NCBI GenBank assembly: GCA_026545225.1
Contig: CM048854.1
Coordinates: 28,711,230-28,775,229 of the forward strand
Origin: Cornus controversa
Taxonomy: Eukaryota; Streptophyta; Magnoliopsida; Cornales; Cornaceae
DNA: 64,000 nucleotides
Reading direction: 5' to 3'
The translations under genes were made by a program, and so were the position numbers. Below are positions 58,842-64,000 of this stretch, piece after piece. The notes beneath the pieces were generated by a model that was not told where the DNA came from, ran no database searches, and worked only from the letters and a program-made list of their open reading frames with translations. The first letter of the stretch is position 1. Each line of letters opens with the position of its first letter.

Positions 58842-61455
58842 GGGCCTGTTCGGAACCTGCTTTGGTTTTAGTAATTTTGTTTTTGGGCCACTATTGTATC
58901 CCAAATAAACCAAAAACATGTTTGGCACCTGTTTGTTTGTGTTTTAACAATTACAAAATAATGCAATATTTTGAGCCAAACTACAAACACCAAATAAGAA
59001 TTTTTCTTGTTTTTGCACTATAGCGGGCCCAACAACTAAAACAACTTAAACCAAAACTAAAACAGGTATAAAATCTAACAAAAAAAACCTAGGTCATTTT
59101 TCGTCCGCCTCTTCTCTCTCTCTTCTACCGCAACACTCTGGCGATTACTTGCAACTCCATGGCGATCTGAAGCTCTCACTCTTAAGTGGTCATCTTCGTA
59201 TCACAAGAGGACAGATCTAGCTTGTTTCTTTCAAATCCTTGCATCAGGTATAACGTTCTAGTTTTGTTTGGCTATTTCACCTAAACAATTTGTCGAATAA
59301 GCATTCTGGTGTATTAATTCTCAATCACTAAACATGTCCATGAATTATGACTTATAACTGAATTTTTACTTGCTCATGATATGGATCTTCTGCTCAACGA
59401 CACATAAAAAGAGTGAAAGAGTAACTAGGTGTTAATCCAAGAACATAAAGAAGAATAACATCCGTTTGATCAGTTGACAAATAAAATATGCATATAAGAT
59501 TTGTTCTACAAAAAATTACATTCTTGCATAAGTAATTAAAACCACACATACGTTGACTTATTTTATGTCAGACACTACCTAAAGATTGATCTACTATTAT
59601 AATTGTGATCATTTTCAAAGTTTCTATATTGTAAATGTTACATCCAATTTATATCATACCATTTAGATTAATGTCCATTAAAACTAGTCTTTCTTAATAT
59701 AACTTCATGGATGACCATCTGACTTTCAGAATCTAGTACTTGAAATAGGAGTTTTGGCACTTGAAGCAGTTAAATTAGAAATTTGATGAAATCTTAAATT
59801 CTTAATATCTGATTTATTTCAGTATAACAATTCTATCTTGTTTTAGTAGAAATGATTTGATTCCAAAGTTACATCCAATAGCTTGGGGTATTCTAATGAC
59901 TTGTAAACCAGTTGATTATTGTAACTAATTTGCTGAGTATATAATTAAATTCAAAATTAAATTCTGACATTGTGATGCTCTGTCAATGCATGTATATACA
60001 TGCATTTGAGATTTGATGGGTGATTGAAATAAAAATAAAGCTAAAATGCAATATTTCACTTCTCAATAAGATTTATGTAATTCTTATTTCTTAAACTTTC
60101 TTGGAAATAAACTATAATATAAACTTAAATACAAATAAAAAAAAGGTCAAACTCTTGCTTAAATTCTTTAAAAAGTTTGATTATAACATAGGTTGCATTG
60201 TAACCATGACATGAACTTATGTTTTTTTATTGCATGTGGATATTACTTCAACACTTCACTTGTGTGGTCTATTTGAGTGCTAATGACTTGTGATTGGTCA
60301 ACAAGTCCGAAAAAGGTCAAGCTCTTGTTTAAATTCTTTAAAAAGTTTGATTATAACATAGGCTGCATTGTAACCATGACATGAACTTCTATTTTTTTAT
60401 TATATGTCGATACTGCTTCAACACTTCACTTGGGTGGTCTATTTGAGTGCTAATGACTTGTGTTTGCTCAACAAGTCCGAAAAAGGTCAAGCTCTTGCTT
60501 AAATTCTTTAAAAAGTTTGATTATAACATAGATTACATTGTAACCATGACATGAACTTGTGTTTTTTTTATTGCATGCCGATATTGCTTCAACACTTCAT
60601 TTGGGTGGTCTATTTGAGTGCTAATGACTTGTGCTTGCTCAACAAATTCAAAAAAGTTCAAACTCTTACTCCTCTTTTTTATAAAGTTTGATTATAACAT
60701 AAGTTGTATTGTGTAATGGATTTATTTTTTTTGTTTGCATGTGGGTACTACTCCAACACTACACGTGAGTGATATGCTGATGGTGCTGAGCTTTCTTGTC
60801 ATAGAATCTGAAGTGATGCTTGAAGTGTTCTTTATGTTGAATTTATTAAATTGTAATCTATATATTTTTTTAGATATATGGATTTAGTCATATTTGTTGT
60901 ATTCATACAAAGTTGTTATTTTTCAAACTTGGTGGATTGTTACTATTTCAAGCAAATTGTAATAATATATGTTGAAAATTTGTGTTGTTTTATATTTACA
61001 CTAGGGCATGATTGATTTATGGAAATGCACATATTTGAAATATGTCAATTTTTAAACAAAGCTCTGTCAAAAATATTTCAAATTATTTGTCATATTTTTT
61101 GAATTTTTAGACAAGTATTGTTAAAAATATATATATAATTTATCTAAATATAATTTATTCTAAATATTATCAAATAACATAATATGTAAATTATAATAAC
61201 TTTTAATTATTTATAATAATATAAATATTTTAAAACAAAACACTTAAACAAGTTTATGCCAAACATGTTTTTGAATTTCTACTTCAATATTTTTGCCAAC
61301 AATTGGACTTACCAAATATGTTTTTGCTGTTCTGTTTTAAAAACCTAAAAAAAGATTTTTCTTGCCAAATGTGTTTTTGATTCTATTCAAAACACACTCA
61401 TAACAAAACACTTGTTCTGTTTTAGACAAAAACAAAGTACATGCCAAACTGACCC
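58842..61455. mobile_element. PIF/Harbinger-type non-autonomous element inserted in the Copia integrase
   Basis: The element starts GGGCCTGTTCGGAAC and ends GGCATGT-type sequence in complement (right end ATGCCAAACTGACCC). The ends form an imperfect inverted repeat of about 28 bp. The 3-bp TSD TTA lies at 58839-58841 and 61456-61458. It splits the integrase codons between KIK and VLRFD of the Copia element. The 2614-bp interior has no transposase ORF. Near the left end is a leader-like stretch (about 59095-59250) with (CT)n, a short ATG-initiated frame and a good donor ATCAGGTATAAC. The middle has a 170-bp tandem array. Confidence 0.82.
60140..60775. repeat. 170-bp tandem array, about 3.7 copies, inside the Harbinger-type element
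   Basis: AAAAAGGTCAAGCTCTTG-type starts fall at 60140, 60310, 60480 and about 60651, a period of 170-171 bp. Shared landmarks are AAAAAGTTTGATTATAACAT, TGTAACCATGACATGAACTT, CTTCAACACTTCA and GAGTGCTAATGACTTGTG. The last copy is the most diverged and ends near 60775. Confidence 0.9.
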
Positions 61456-64000
61456 TTAATCTTTATGTCTAACTGCTTTTTGACTTTAGCCTGATAGAGT
61501 TTTAAACACATCAAGTGCTTCAGACTTCTGGTGATTTAATTATATATAGTCATACCTTGAGAAATCATAAATAAAGGTAACAAAATACATTTGTCCATCT
61601 CGGACAGCAATGGGAAACAAATCACAAACATCGGTATGAATAAGGTCTAAAAGACCAAATGACCGACTAACCTCAAAATTGCATTTCTTCTACATCTTCC
61701 CCTTAACACGGTCAACACATAAATTATAACTTGAAAAATTAGTGGTCCAATGATCTTACACTTGAACAAGCGTTCAAATCTCTTTTGAGAGACATTCCTC
61801 AATCTTCAATGTCATAGCACAGATAAATGCTCTCTAACAAAAACATATTTAATCCAAAAGGTATCGAGTCCACAGAAAAACAAGAGGCATGTATGATCAC
61901 ACCAAAATAATACACCATTTATGAACATGCACATTTACCAAGTTTGGCTCAAAAATTACAATGAGAATTTTCATATTTGCTTTATTTTTCTTTAACCAAT
62001 TCTTATAACTGTAGTAGTCTTTCTGATGTCCTACTTTTGCAGAACCAACATTCATCATCCCCATGATCAATGCATTTTTCTTTATTGTTTTGTTTTCCCT
62101 ATTCCTATTTTACCTTATTTCCTTTCTTGTCGCCTAGTTTCTTCTTTAAACTATTCTAACTTCTACTACTCACGACAAGATGAGCTGACTCAATTTTAAA
62201 CGCCCTAAGTCACTTCACTTCAATCACACAAAGTGCTAATAGCTGGTAAATGTCCCTTTTTATCTCATGTGAATTATAATTTACCCTAAAAGTCTCAAAA
62301 GACCTAGGCAGAGAATATATCATCATGTGAACTAATAACTTACTATCAAATGCAATTCTCTTCTCCCTCATACTATTAACCAGCTTGCACATCCTATCGA
62401 TGTGCTCCCTCACTAAACCATTTCCATCATATATGACTGACATGAGTTGTATCAAACGATAATACTGTAGTTGTTTCTTGGTGCCATGAACTACTTCCTA
62501 ATTAGATTAAGAAGCTTCTTAGCAGTATCAAAAACTAGTATACCACCCCTAATAGTTTCACCAATAGAAGCATAGATTACTCTGATAGCCATGATATTAC
62601 TTTAGTCGGTTACATGCAATAACCTTACTGCCTCAGAAGACTCTATAGTGGGCATAAGGGATTTTTTCTTAATAAAACACAGACTCATAGTCTAAGAAAT
62701 CCAACACAAACTCAATATTTGTCTTCTAGGTAGTATAATTTGAACCATCCAGTGGTTCAATTCCTGTAAGCTATATCTGAATTTCGGAAGCGTTTATAAC
62801 CTCAATACATGTTATATTAAATAACACCACATAAACAACATATAAAATAATATGTCATAGCTTTAGGGATTATCACTTTAATTCGTACTTGGAGTTTTAA
62901 GCCGAATTTATCAGGATGTTTTACTATGTGCAAAACCTTTCACCTTGCGGGAACAGGTAAGATGTCATCTAAAAATCATATTTGAAAGAATTTTAAATAT
63001 ATTTATCCCCCAAGTCTGCAATTAAATCGCATGTAGATCTAGTTGATTATGCTTGAATTATTACTAAACACTTCCACTACCTTTGGGCAAGAGGGTTATT
63101 TAGTTCTAATCAAAACACTCTCAACTATTCTATTCACTTAACTCACACTAAGACATTGATCACCTTTGGGCAGAACGAATTTCCTAATGTGGACAAGTGC
63201 ACCGTGAGACATTAAAATTTCAAAAATAATAACATCCGTGAGTAAGTATCACATTTGGACAGACATCACTCACTTTGGATACCACCTTGAAACGATCACT
63301 TTACCGGTCCTTCTAAACTCCAAGGAAAGATCTAAACTTTAAAAGTTTCATTTTATTTAGGTTCATGGATTTTTTTTCAATGCACATAAATCAAACCCAA
63401 ATACTATAGAATAATCTATGAACATGAACCTTATATAACCTAAAAAAAATATATATATATATTCATAATCTATGTACACAATATCAACTGTTCACATTTT
63501 TTTTAAAAATAAAAAATTAATTAATTTAACATATATCTTTCTCTTTTATAAAGAAAGAAACAAAACTTACATATATACAATTAAGTGTATATATAGTTTC
63601 CAAACATTCAAACCAAACGATGAACATCACAACCTTTAAAAACTACCATTCAAATTAATATAATAACCTATCAATGAATTTTTTTATTTTTTTCACCATC
63701 ATTGTATACAATTTGACTGATGGGATAAACTCAAAAATATTAACCCGTAGTTAAAAGTTGAAAGTCAATTCCAAAACCAAATGAATATAATATTCAACCA
63801 AAAATTCTGCCACCAAGACCCATATACATGTAACATGTGTGTTTTAACAACATAGGTAATATGTTTAGAAATTTTAACAATAAACCCAAACCCCACATTC
63901 ACATGTATTCACAATGTATTGTCATGCTTATATACAAACAGTGTCCAAAACTATGATAGATATACGAAAATGTGTACTCAAGTCATGCACAAATTCACTT

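Larger units (their letters stand above)
56295..64000 (-). mobile_element. Decayed Copia-type retrotransposon interior, running off the window
   Basis: The order on the - strand is gag (about 62760-62210), zinc-knuckle region (about 62130-62020), integrase (61740-61459 continuing 58838-58770), a post-integrase region (58521-58312) and RT/RNase H remnants (58310-57050). Gag begins near PLDGSNYTT and contains VREHIDRMCKLVNSMREKRI and a YSLPRSFETFRVNYN block. Integrase shows GLLDLIHTDVCDLF and KIKVLRFD-GGEYYG. The 58521 frame carries WGCLVDVKLYNPDIKKLD and FIGYLERSFGYGFY. The RT active-site box reads YIDN instead of YVDD/YIDD. Stops and frameshifts are frequent. Beyond 62820 only leader-like non-coding sequence is visible. 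Confidence 0.85.

Overview
This window is nuclear DNA from a flowering plant, most likely a eudicot. The evidence is an AT-rich background with many (TA)n microsatellites, genes with GT-AG introns, three plant-type protein genes, and a dense load of plant transposable elements (RTE-type LINEs, Copia-type LTR elements, tRNA-derived SINEs, and Mutator-, hAT- and Harbinger-type elements). No rRNA gene, intact tRNA gene or CRISPR array was seen.

Three genes can be assembled exon by exon with phases that close. (1) 299-968, + strand, three exons: a 138-aa secreted cysteine-rich peptide precursor of the EPF/EPFL family, closest by motif to EPFL2. (2) 13054-3725, - strand, ten exons: a 356-aa inositol 1,3,4-trisphosphate 5/6-kinase (ITPK). 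Its introns are heavily loaded with transposons. (3) 52303-50425, - strand, four exons: a 522-aa RCD1/SRO-family protein with WWE, PARP-like and RST domains.

Layout. 0-1 kb: EPFL gene. 1-3.7 kb: intergenic, with a palindromic Mutator-type MITE and tandem repeats. 3.7-13.1 kb: ITPK gene; its introns hold a MITE, RTE LINE fragments, hAT-like elements, a SINE and a tandem duplication. 15.2-23.8 kb: an RTE LINE on the - strand, split into 3' and 5' parts by about 5.5 kb carrying a decayed Copia-type gag and a decayed plant-transposon-protein ORF. 24.6-29.7 kb: small LTR elements, MITEs and a SINE. 31.9-37.4 kb: a hAT-type element and two 5'-truncated RTE LINEs with clear target-site duplications (TSDs). 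37.5-42.7 kb: no supported gene, but a 350-bp tandem duplication. 42.9-44.4 kb: an 874-bp foldback Mutator-type element and another LINE. 45.6-49.7 kb: LTR-type sequences. 50.4-52.4 kb: SRO gene. 55.8-64.0 kb: a decayed Copia element on the - strand that runs off the window, interrupted inside its integrase by a 2.6-kb Harbinger-type element.

The three genes do not form a pathway; they act in peptide signalling, inositol phosphate metabolism and stress-linked regulation. The most distinctive content is the set of non-autonomous elements whose exact boundaries and TSDs can be read directly. These include a four-member palindromic family with 9-bp TSDs, one member of which supplies the sequence just upstream of a splice acceptor in the ITPK gene.
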